NCBI GenBank assembly: GCA_036747295.1
Contig: DAIOCN010000011.1
Coordinates: 1 to 64,000 of the forward strand
Source: UBA4736 sp002404015
Lineage (GTDB): Bacteria > Chloroflexota > Dormibacteria > Dormibacterales > Dormibacteraceae
Length of the DNA: 64,000 nucleotides
Direction of reading: 5' to 3'
Below, piece by piece: positions 58,007-64,000 of this stretch. Made by a program: the position numbers and the translations under genes. Numbering within the stretch: the stretch's first letter is position 1; every line of letters starts with the position of its first letter. The notes below the pieces were generated by a model. The model saw nothing but the letters and a program-made list of their open reading frames with translations. It was not told the DNA's origin and did no database searches.

Positions 58007-58218
58007 GGCTGCAGCTCCGCCCGCCGGCGGTCGGCCTCGAGCCGCGAGAGCCGACCCGAGGCGACGTCCAGCTCCAGCTCCTCGAGCTCGCGCAGGCGGG
58101 CCTCGCGGGGGTCGGCCGGCGCTTCTGGATCGGCGTCGGGCTGCCAGTGCCGGATCAGCGGCCAGAGCACGACGGGCGCGGCGGCGACCACGACCAGGGT
58201 CGCCAGCAGCCAGGTCAT
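58003..58218 (-). CDS. small CcmI/CcmH-like anchor protein
   Basis: A 71-residue protein with one N-terminal membrane helix (MTWLLATLVVVAAAPVVLW) and a cytoplasmic helix (ELEELELDVASGRLSRLEAD) that resembles the N-terminal unit of CcmI. The TPR part of CcmI is absent. The ATG overlaps the ccmF stop. It may help assemble the haem ligation complex. Confidence 0.72.
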   Translation of the reverse strand: MTWLLATLVVVAAAPVVLWPLIRHWQPDADPEAPADPREARLRELEELELDVASGRLSRLEADRRRAELQP

Positions 58219-60179
58219 GGGGCGGGCACCCGGACCGTGGAGGCGGCCCGCCTGAGCTCCGGCCTGGGCCCGCCGAGGTTGCCGAGGAGGACGCCCAGTA
58301 TCAGGAGCGCGGCGCCCGCCCAGATCCATGTGACCAGGGGGTTCACGAACACCTGGAGCGTGGCCGCGTCGCCGGGGCCCGTCCCCGCCAGCACCACGTA
58401 CACGTCGTCCAGGGGGGTGCTCCGAATGGCGACCCTGGTCAGCGACTGGCCCCCCAGGCTGGCGTAGAGCGCCCGCGCCGGCTCCAGGCTCTCAGTGCCC
58501 ATCTGCAGCCGCGCCACCAGCTCCGAGTGGTCACCCAGGTCCCGCCGGACCAGGCCGGTGTAGGTCAGCTGGTGGCCGGCGACGCTCACTGACTGGCCGG
58601 GCTGCAGGCTGACGGTCCGCTCCTGCTGCCAGAGGTGCGAGCCCGCTATTCCAGCAGCCACGACGACGATCCCGAGGTGCGCCAGGTAGGCGCCGTAGCG
58701 GCGCCGGTTGCGGGCCGCCAGTCGAGCCGCCGCCAGCGGCCAGGGGCCGGCCAGGCGGGTGGCGAAGCGGCCGCCCCGCACATACTCCAGGAGCGAGGTG
58801 GCCGCGGCCGCCGCCAGGAGCGGCATCGTCAGCAGCGCAGCCGCGGAGCGAGCCCCCAGCCCGAGCAGCAGGGCCAGTGTGAGGAGGGCGGCCGCCGCCG
58901 GCAGGCGGAGCGCTCGCAGCCAGGTCCGCCCGGCTCGCCGCCAGGGCAGCAGGGGGCCGGCCGCGAGCAAGGCGAGCAGCGCCAGGAACAGGGGCGGGGC
59001 CACGCGCTCGTAATACGGCGCGCCCACGACCAGCTGGTCCCCCAGCATGCCGGACAGGAGTGGGAGGACCGTCCCCCAGAGGATCGCAGCCGTCAGGGCG
59101 ACCAGCAGCAGGTTCTGGAGCAGGAAGGCGCCCTCGCGGGAGACCAGGGACTCCAGCGGCTGGTCGGACCGCAGCTGCGGCGCGCGCCAGGCCAGCACCC
59201 CGCCGGAGACCACGATCGCCACCGCCAGGAAGCCGAAGAACCAGGGCCCGATCGGGCTCAGCGCGAACGTGTGCACCGACGGCAGCACGCCGCTGCGCAC
59301 GATGAAGGTCCCGAACACCGAGAGCAGGAATGCCAGGATGACCAGGCCGAAGTTCCACGCTTTCAGCTGGCCGCGCCGCTCCTGGACCTGCGCGGAGTGG
59401 ATGTAGGCGGTGGTCGCCAGCCACGGCATCAGCGCCACGTTCTCGACGGGGTCCCAGCCGAAGTAGCCGCCCCAGCCCAGCACGTGGTAGGCCCACCACA
59501 TGCCGAGGGTGAGGCCGACGCCTTGCAGGCCCCAGGCGAGCAGGGCCACCCGGCGGGTGGCAGCGATCCAGCCCGCGTCCTGACGGCCGGCCAGAAGCGA
59601 GGCCATCGCGAACGCGAAGGGCACCGCGAAGGAGCTGAAGCCCGCCAGCAGGAAGGGCGGGTGGATCAGCATGCCGCCGTCGCGCAGGACCGGGTTCAGG
59701 CCGAGACCGTCGGCGGGGGTGATCGGCAGCACGTCGAAGGGGCTGGCCACGAACACCAGCACGACCAGGAAGAAGCCGCTGACTGCGGCCAGGATCGCGG
59801 TAGCGTAGGCGGTGAGCTGGACGCCCTGGCGGGACGCGGCCGCCAGCGAGACTGCGCCCACCCCCGTCAGCAGAAGGGTCCAGTACAAGAGGGACCCCTC
59901 CTGGCCGCCGTAGAAGGCCGCGACCAGCAGCGACCCCGGCATCGAGCGGTCGCTGTGCTCGGTCACGAACGCGATCTCGAAGTCGTGGCCGAGGAGCGCC
60001 CAGACGAGTGCGGCCGAGGCGCCGGCCGCGCACACCGCGGCGGCGTAGTAGGCGCGCCGGCCCACGCGCGCCAGGATCGCGTCCTGCCGGCGCCCAGCGA
60101 GCGCTGACACGAGGCCGGCGAAGCCCGCCAGGGCAAGCGCGGCCAGCAGGCAGGCGGAACCTAGCTCAGCTTGCGGCAC
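58215..60179 (-). CDS. ccmF: haem lyase CcmF
   Basis: A 654-residue multi-pass protein. GWGGYFGWDPVENVALMPW (about 240-258) is the WWD haem-binding motif. Conserved histidines lie in LIHPPFL, YIHSAQ and PSVHTFALS. It attaches haem from CcmE to apocytochrome CXXCH sites on the outer side of the membrane. The GTG lies 14 bases inside the 3' end of ccmE. Confidence 0.95.
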   Translation of the reverse strand: MPQAELGSACLLAALALAGFAGLVSALAGRRQDAILARVGRRAYYAAAVCAAGASAALVWALLGHDFEIAFVTEHSDRSMPGSLLVAAFYGGQEGSLLYWTLLLTGVGAVSLAAASRQGVQLTAYATAILAAVSGFFLVVLVFVASPFDVLPITPADGLGLNPVLRDGGMLIHPPFLLAGFSSFAVPFAFAMASLLAGRQDAGWIAATRRVALLAWGLQGVGLTLGMWWAYHVLGWGGYFGWDPVENVALMPWLATTAYIHSAQVQERRGQLKAWNFGLVILAFLLSVFGTFIVRSGVLPSVHTFALSPIGPWFFGFLAVAIVVSGGVLAWRAPQLRSDQPLESLVSREGAFLLQNLLLVALTAAILWGTVLPLLSGMLGDQLVVGAPYYERVAPPLFLALLALLAAGPLLPWRRAGRTWLRALRLPAAAALLTLALLLGLGARSAAALLTMPLLAAAAATSLLEYVRGGRFATRLAGPWPLAAARLAARNRRRYGAYLAHLGIVVVAAGIAGSHLWQQERTVSLQPGQSVSVAGHQLTYTGLVRRDLGDHSELVARLQMGTESLEPARALYASLGGQSLTRVAIRSTPLDDVYVVLAGTGPGDAATLQVFVNPLVTWIWAGAALLILGVLLGNLGGPRPELRRAASTVRVPAP

Positions 60180-60543
60180 TGGTCGAAGAGAAGCGGGAAG
60201 GGCACTTGGCCTGCAGGGTCCTGGCGTGGAACACCCCGTCCTGTCCGAATCGGCCCTCCACGACGACCTTGATCCCGGGCCGGAAGATGTCGGGCACCGT
60301 TCCCGTGTAGTCGACGGGCATGGTCGCCCCGGAGTCGCTGGCGGTGAAGCGGACGTGCAAGCCGCCCTGGCTGGTCTGCACGTCGTCCTGGACCGTCGCC
60401 AGCACCCGCACGGTGCCCGGGCTGGGGTGCGCGCGGATCTCTGGCAACGTCCTGTAGTACTCGGCTGAGCTGCCGGTCGCGGAGTAGATGAGGTAGCCGA
60501 CGCAGCCCGCGATCACCACGGCCAGCACCGCGAAGCGGATCAC
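60166..60543 (-). CDS. ccmE: haem chaperone CcmE, cysteine variant
   Basis: A 125-residue membrane-anchored OB-fold protein. After one membrane helix the beta-barrel includes RVLATVQDDV and VDYTGTVPDIF. The haem-attachment site, usually HxxxY, reads AKCPSRF, with Cys114 in the histidine position and Phe for Tyr. Cysteine-type CcmE (CxxxY) is known in archaea and Desulfovibrio. The GTG overlaps the thioredoxin gene stop. Confidence 0.9.
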   Translation of the reverse strand: MIRFAVLAVVIAGCVGYLIYSATGSSAEYYRTLPEIRAHPSPGTVRVLATVQDDVQTSQGGLHVRFTASDSGATMPVDYTGTVPDIFRPGIKVVVEGRFGQDGVFHARTLQAKCPSRFSSTSAAS

Positions 60544-61055
60544 CTGGCTACGCCTACCAGCTGCAGGTAGCGGTCGATGACGGGCAGGTCGAGAGGGCCC
60601 AGGAAGCTGGCGACGACGGTGCCGTGGCCGTCGATGAAGAACGTCTGGGGCGGCGCCTTGACGCCGAAAGCCGTCACCGAAGCGTCGCCGGCCGGGCCTA
60701 CGGGATAGGGGTAGTGGACCTCGGCCTGGTAGGCGCGAGCCGCGGCCGGGCTGTCGAGGATGTCGACCCCCAGGAAGCGGACCCCGCCGTGGTTGGCGGC
60801 GGCCTGCTTCAGGGCTCCCTCTTCCTGGCGGCAGGGCGCGCACCAGGAGGCCCAGAAGTTGACGACCACCGGCTGGCCCCGCAGGTCGGAGAGCCGGACC
60901 GTCGCCCCGTCCAGGGACTGGACGGTGATCTCGGGGGCTGCCCGGCCGATGATCGTGCCCTCCGCCGGGTTGGCGGGATGGGCCAGGCCCCAGCCCAGCG
61001 CAGCCAGGACGATCGCCACGAGCCCGCCGCCAGCCAGCCAGCCGGCCCGCCTCAT
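60540..61055 (-). CDS. ccmG: thioredoxin-like protein CcmG/TlpA
   Basis: A 171-residue membrane-anchored thioredoxin. It has a single N-terminal helix, then the redox motif WCAPC with Cys72 and Cys75 and the cis-proline region VKAPPQTFFID. It keeps apocytochrome cysteines reduced outside the membrane. The ATG at 61055 overlaps the LLM gene stop. Confidence 0.93.
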   Translation of the reverse strand: MRRAGWLAGGGLVAIVLAALGWGLAHPANPAEGTIIGRAAPEITVQSLDGATVRLSDLRGQPVVVNFWASWCAPCRQEEGALKQAAANHGGVRFLGVDILDSPAAARAYQAEVHYPYPVGPAGDASVTAFGVKAPPQTFFIDGHGTVVASFLGPLDLPVIDRYLQLVGVAR

Positions 61056-62068
61056 CGGGGCGCCAGGCCCTCCATCGCGGCCAGCACCGCCGCCGGGTCG
61101 TTGTCCGGCACCTGGAGGGCGAGCGCGACCTCGTCCACCCCGGTCCGCTCCAGCTCGGCCAGGCGCTCGCGGCACTCCTCGACCGGCCCGATGATGGTCA
61201 CCAGGTCGATCATCTCATCGGTCAGCGCGGCCATCGCCTCCTCGCGCCGGCGCTCCAGGTAGAGGTCCTGGATGTGCGCCGCCTCTGCCTCGAAACCGTA
61301 ACGGCGGAAGAGCTGGTTGTAGTAGTTCTTCTCGCGCGAACCCATGCCACCGATGTACAGCGCGAGCGCGGGCCGGGCCGCGTCGCGCCCCGCCTTGCGG
61401 TCGTCGGTGACGACCACGGGCTGGGAGACGCAGACCGATAGGTCGTCGAGCGAGCGGCCGGCAGCGTCGGCCCCCTTCTGAAGCTCGGGCTTGATCAACG
61501 TCTCATAGTGGCGGGGCGAGAAGAACACCGGCATCCAGCCATCGGCCAGCTCGCCGGCCAGGCGGATCCCGGTCGGGGTCAGCGTGGCCAGGTAGATGGG
61601 GATGGTGTCGCGCACGGGGTGCGTGATCAGCTTCAGGCCTCCGTCGAGGTGGAAGATCTCGCCCTCGTATCGCACGGGCTCGCGCTTCAGCACCATCCGA
61701 ACGATGTCCACGGTCTCGCGAAGCCGCCGGATGCCCCGCTCGAACGGGACGCCGTGCCAGCCCTGCACGACCTGGTGGCCGGAGGTGCCGAGGCCGAGCA
61801 CGAAGCGGCCGTTGCTGATCTGGTCCATCGAGGCGGCGCTCTGGGCGATCAGCGCTGGGCTGCGGCTGAACACGTTGACGATGCCGGTTGCCAGCTTGAT
61901 GCGCTGGGTCGCGCAGGCGAACTGGGACAGGATGGTGAAGGCGTCCCAGCCGTACGCCTCGGCGACCCAGACCGTGTCGTAGCCGAGGCGGTCCGCGTTC
62001 TGAACGAACGCAAGGATCAGCTCGCGCGGGATCTGATCCGAATACGGGACGGACAGTCCCAATCGCAC
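61052..62068 (-). CDS. LLM-class F420-dependent oxidoreductase
   Basis: A 338-residue luciferase-fold enzyme. LGLSVPYSDQIPRE opens the barrel, LGLGTSGHQVVQGWHG (about 91-106) and GELADGWMPV (about 180-189) are typical of the F420 group. The GTG is exactly 6 bases after TAGACT. It is the first gene of the transcription unit that continues into the ccm genes, a link that looks like shared transcription rather than shared function. Confidence 0.9.
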   Translation of the reverse strand: MRLGLSVPYSDQIPRELILAFVQNADRLGYDTVWVAEAYGWDAFTILSQFACATQRIKLATGIVNVFSRSPALIAQSAASMDQISNGRFVLGLGTSGHQVVQGWHGVPFERGIRRLRETVDIVRMVLKREPVRYEGEIFHLDGGLKLITHPVRDTIPIYLATLTPTGIRLAGELADGWMPVFFSPRHYETLIKPELQKGADAAGRSLDDLSVCVSQPVVVTDDRKAGRDAARPALALYIGGMGSREKNYYNQLFRRYGFEAEAAHIQDLYLERRREEAMAALTDEMIDLVTIIGPVEECRERLAELERTGVDEVALALQVPDNDPAAVLAAMEGLAPR

Positions 62069-62074
62069 GACCGA

Positions 62075-62080
62075 AGTCTA
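62075..62080 (-). promoter_or_regulatory. leaderless-type -10 box TAGACT
   Basis: Minus-strand TAGACT (62080-62075), 6 bases, then GTG at 62068. Likely promoter of the LLM-ccm operon. Confidence 0.55.
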
Positions 62081-62085
62081 TGCGG

Positions 62086-63321
62086 TCATTCGACGAGGGC
62101 GTTGGCGGCGGCGATCCGGGCGAACAGGGCCGCGCTGGGCTTGGCTGTGCGCTCCTGGCTCTTCAGGTCCACCCCGATCAGGCCGAACTTCATCGAGTAG
62201 CCCTTGGCCCACTCGAAGTTGTCCATCGCCGTCCAGTGGAAGTAGCCCCGCACGTCCACGCCCTCCTCGATCGCCAGCCAGACCTGCTCCAGGACCTCCC
62301 GCAGGAACCTCTGACGGTGAGAGTCATCGGTGGTCGCCATGCCGTTCTCGGTGACATAGACCGGCTTGCCCAGCGCCTTCAGCTGCTCCAGCGAGCGCCG
62401 GAGCCAACCTGGCTCCACGGCCCAGCCCATATCGGTCTCCGGCAGGCCGGGCGGGTTGAGGCGCCGCACGAACTGATCCTGGGGCCGGAACGGGTCGAAG
62501 GCGATGAGAGAGCCGGTGTAGTGGTTGAGGCCGACGTAATCGCCACTCGCCTGGACCACGTTCTCGAGCCGGGTCGCCGAGACTGGCCAGCGGTCCATGG
62601 CGGTCTGGGCGAAGGCGGCCGCCCACACGTCACGCCGACGACCGGGATCGGCCGGCAGCATCAGCCACTTGTGGTGGGCGAGACCGACCGGGGTGTCCGG
62701 CCGCCGCTTCTTGAGCGCACGGTAGGCCCGCTCGTGGGCCTCGCGCATGTTCGCCAGCACCCGATACATCCCGCGGAGGTCGCCCTTCCGGCCGGGCGGG
62801 AACTCGCCAACCAGCCAGCCGTTGTGGGCGTAGATGTTGGGCTCGTTGATGGTGCACCAGAAGTCGACGAGGTCGCCCAGCTCGTCGGCCATGCGCTCCA
62901 CGAACGGCAGCCAGCCGTCAGGGGCACCGGCGGCCGCCCAGCCGCCCCGGTCGGCGAACCAGGTCGGGCTTGTGAAGTGGTGCAGGGTCACCATCGGGCT
63001 CATGCCCTGCTCGCGGAGCTCGGCCAGCACGGTCCGGTAGTGCCGGACCTGCCGCTTGTCGAACTCGCCCGGCGCGGGCTCGACGCGTGACCACTCGATC
63101 GAGAGCCGGTGCGCGTTGTGCTTCAGCTTGCGGAAGAGGCGGAAATCGGCCCGAAAGCGGCGGTAGTGGTCGCAGGCCGGGTCGGCGCTGTCGCCGGTCA
63201 CGATGCCGCCCTGCTGCTCGAAACGCCACCAGTCGCAGTTGTGGCAGCCGCCCTCGACCTGGTGGGCCGCGCTGGCGGTGCCCCACAGGAATCCGTCGGG
63301 GAATTTGCGCAGCTCAGCCAA
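62086..63321 (-). CDS. glycoside hydrolase family 1 (beta-glucosidase-like)
   Basis: A 411-residue GH1 enzyme. The acid/base glutamate is in TINEPN (about 155-160) and the nucleophile in VTENGM (about 321-326). DFLWGTASAAHQVEG-like N terminus and HRLSIEWSR are signatures. No signal peptide, so it acts inside the cell on imported beta-glycosides. The TTG is 8 bases after TATGAT. It may work with the sugar importer at 44.4-47.5 kb. Confidence 0.94.
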   Translation of the reverse strand: MAELRKFPDGFLWGTASAAHQVEGGCHNCDWWRFEQQGGIVTGDSADPACDHYRRFRADFRLFRKLKHNAHRLSIEWSRVEPAPGEFDKRQVRHYRTVLAELREQGMSPMVTLHHFTSPTWFADRGGWAAAGAPDGWLPFVERMADELGDLVDFWCTINEPNIYAHNGWLVGEFPPGRKGDLRGMYRVLANMREAHERAYRALKKRRPDTPVGLAHHKWLMLPADPGRRRDVWAAAFAQTAMDRWPVSATRLENVVQASGDYVGLNHYTGSLIAFDPFRPQDQFVRRLNPPGLPETDMGWAVEPGWLRRSLEQLKALGKPVYVTENGMATTDDSHRQRFLREVLEQVWLAIEEGVDVRGYFHWTAMDNFEWAKGYSMKFGLIGVDLKSQERTAKPSAALFARIAAANALVE

Positions 63322-63329
63322 CGCGCCCG

Positions 63330-63336
63330 ATCATAT
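63330..63336. promoter_or_regulatory. overlapping divergent -10-like boxes ATCATAT
   Basis: Minus strand: TATGAT (63335-63330), 8 bases, then TTG at 63321. Plus strand: TCATAT (63331-63336), 6 bases, then GTG at 63343. The start-to-start gap is 21 bases. Confidence 0.45.
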
Positions 63337-63342
63337 CGGCCC

Positions 63343-64000
63343 GTGGCCAGTCGCCCGACTCGACGCCGATTCCTCGCCGGGGCGGCCGGCGTGGCCGCCG
63401 GGCTGGCCTTTCCGGCGGTCCGGATCGGGCGGGCGGCGGACACGCCGATCCGCAACGTCGTCCTGCTTATGCAGGAGAACCGCTCGTTCGACCACTACTT
63501 CGGGCTCTACCCGGGCGCCAACGGGCTGCCCGACTGCGCGCCCGTCAGCCACGCCGACACGCTGGCCCTGAGCGACGTGCCGCACACGACCGACGTGGCC
63601 GAGGCCGAGTTCGACCAGGGCCGCAACGATCGCTTCAGCCTCGCCGGCAGCCGGGCCCTCACCTACTACACGGGCGAGGACATCCCCTACTACTGGTCGC
63701 TGGCGAACCGCTTCACCCTATGCGACAGCTACTTCTGCTCCGTGCTGGGGCCCACCTTTCCCAACCGCCTCTACAGCATCGCCGCATCGGCGGGGGGCTT
63801 CAAGGACAACCCGGCCACGATCGACGCCCGGCTGCTGCCGCGGCCGAACCTGGTCGACCGCCTGGACGAGGCGGGCGTTGACTGGGCCTGCTATGTGGCC
63901 AAAGTGCCTGCCGAAGGCTTCAATCCGGTGACCTACTACCCGGAGCACCGCGGCGAAGCCCGCGCCCAGCGGCCTTACTCGCAGCTGCTGGCCGATGCGG
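63343..64000 (+). CDS. Tat-exported phosphoesterase (phospholipase C/acid phosphatase family), partial
   Basis: The 5' part (219 codons) of a phosphoesterase gene that runs off the window. A twin-arginine signal (SRPTRRRFLAGAAG) precedes the family motif MQENRSFDHYFGLYPG. DIPYYWSLANRFTLCD and SVLGPTFPNRLYSIA follow, as in bacterial phospholipase C and AcpA-type enzymes. It is exported folded and would release phosphate or diacylglycerol from lipids or organic phosphates. The GTG at 63343 begins the Tat signal and is 6 bases after the box at 63331. Confidence 0.9.
   Translation, partial: MASRPTRRRFLAGAAGVAAGLAFPAVRIGRAADTPIRNVVLLMQENRSFDHYFGLYPGANGLPDCAPVSHADTLALSDVPHTTDVAEAEFDQGRNDRFSLAGSRALTYYTGEDIPYYWSLANRFTLCDSYFCSVLGPTFPNRLYSIAASAGGFKDNPATIDARLLPRPNLVDRLDEAGVDWACYVAKVPAEGFNPVTYYPEHRGEARAQRPYSQLLADA

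Noticed and set aside
58635..60107. Plus-strand open frame of 490 codons opposite ccmF
   Set aside because: Shadow rich in Gln, Arg and Glu repeats, without motifs, opposite a complete CcmF.
1..64000. CRISPR arrays, rRNA genes, complete insertion sequences or transposases
   Set aside because: No regularly spaced repeats, rRNA-like sequence or transposase motif was seen. The only recombinase is the serine integrase at 3709.

Overview
This is a GC-rich, densely packed bacterial chromosome segment. Genes commonly overlap by 4 bases, GTG and TTG starts are common, and no gap is longer than about 270 bases. No ribosomal RNA is present to fix the taxon. F420/LLM oxidoreductases, a three-gene mycobacterial-style succinate dehydrogenase, a zinc-ribbon MscL, a DeoC/aldehyde dehydrogenase pair and system I cytochrome c maturation with a Cys-type CcmE suggest a Terrabacteria lineage (Dormibacterota, Chloroflexota or Actinomycetota). 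That placement is inference.

Layout. 1-5.3 kb is the right end of an integrated element: a DNA methyltransferase, unknown proteins, an AAA+ ATPase flanked by inverted repeats, and a large serine recombinase. The element abuts the 3' end of a tRNA-Pro(CGG) gene at 5347-5423, and the recombinase reading frame runs on through that tRNA. 5.4-10 kb carries fatty-acid and CoA genes: a hotdog thioesterase, an ECHDC3-like crotonase, a histidine phosphatase, and an APH-kinase/acyl-CoA dehydrogenase pair that matches the two halves of ACAD10/11. 10-13.4 kb encodes a three-subunit succinate dehydrogenase. 15.2-18.7 kb, on the other strand, encodes a four-subunit quinol:fumarate reductase (FrdABCD). Between them sits an ArsR/SRPBCC pair with a clear promoter and operator. 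19.4-28 kb holds a potassium channel, dipeptidase, pseudouridine catabolism genes (psuK, psuG), an M29-like aminopeptidase, a zinc-ribbon protein, deoC and two aldehyde dehydrogenase family genes. 28.3-35.7 kb holds IF-1 and a lipid-type operon: acyl reductase-HAD fusion, MDR dehydrogenase, LarA-like protein, PlsC acyltransferase and a NitT/TauT-like binding lipoprotein. 36-39.6 kb holds an M23 peptidase and phnDCE. 39.7-49.5 kb holds an MDR reductase, surE, an acyl-CoA dehydrogenase, a metallo-hydrolase, a sugar ABC importer without its ATPase, adenosine deaminase, a Nudix hydrolase and MscL. 49.5-55 kb holds pyrimidine salvage (upp, udp, deoA), an LLM enzyme, and a DtxR regulator divergent from a ZIP metal transporter. 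55.4-62 kb is a cytochrome c maturation operon. 62-64 kb holds a GH1 glycosidase and the start of a Tat-exported phosphoesterase.

Recurrent signals. Many genes have a TANNNT box 6-11 bases before the start codon, which indicates leaderless transcription. Several divergent gene pairs only 18-21 bases apart appear to share one box read in both directions. Three copies of a two-hairpin intergenic element, with compensatory base changes, lie in three convergent gene gaps. Four genes (surE, an adenosine deaminase, phnC and a binding lipoprotein) have conserved N termini with no good AUG, GUG or UUG start.

The genes together describe a respiratory heterotroph that salvages nucleosides and deoxyribose, oxidises acyl-CoAs, imports sugars and phosphonate-type compounds, makes c-type cytochromes, and can run the succinate/fumarate couple in both directions.
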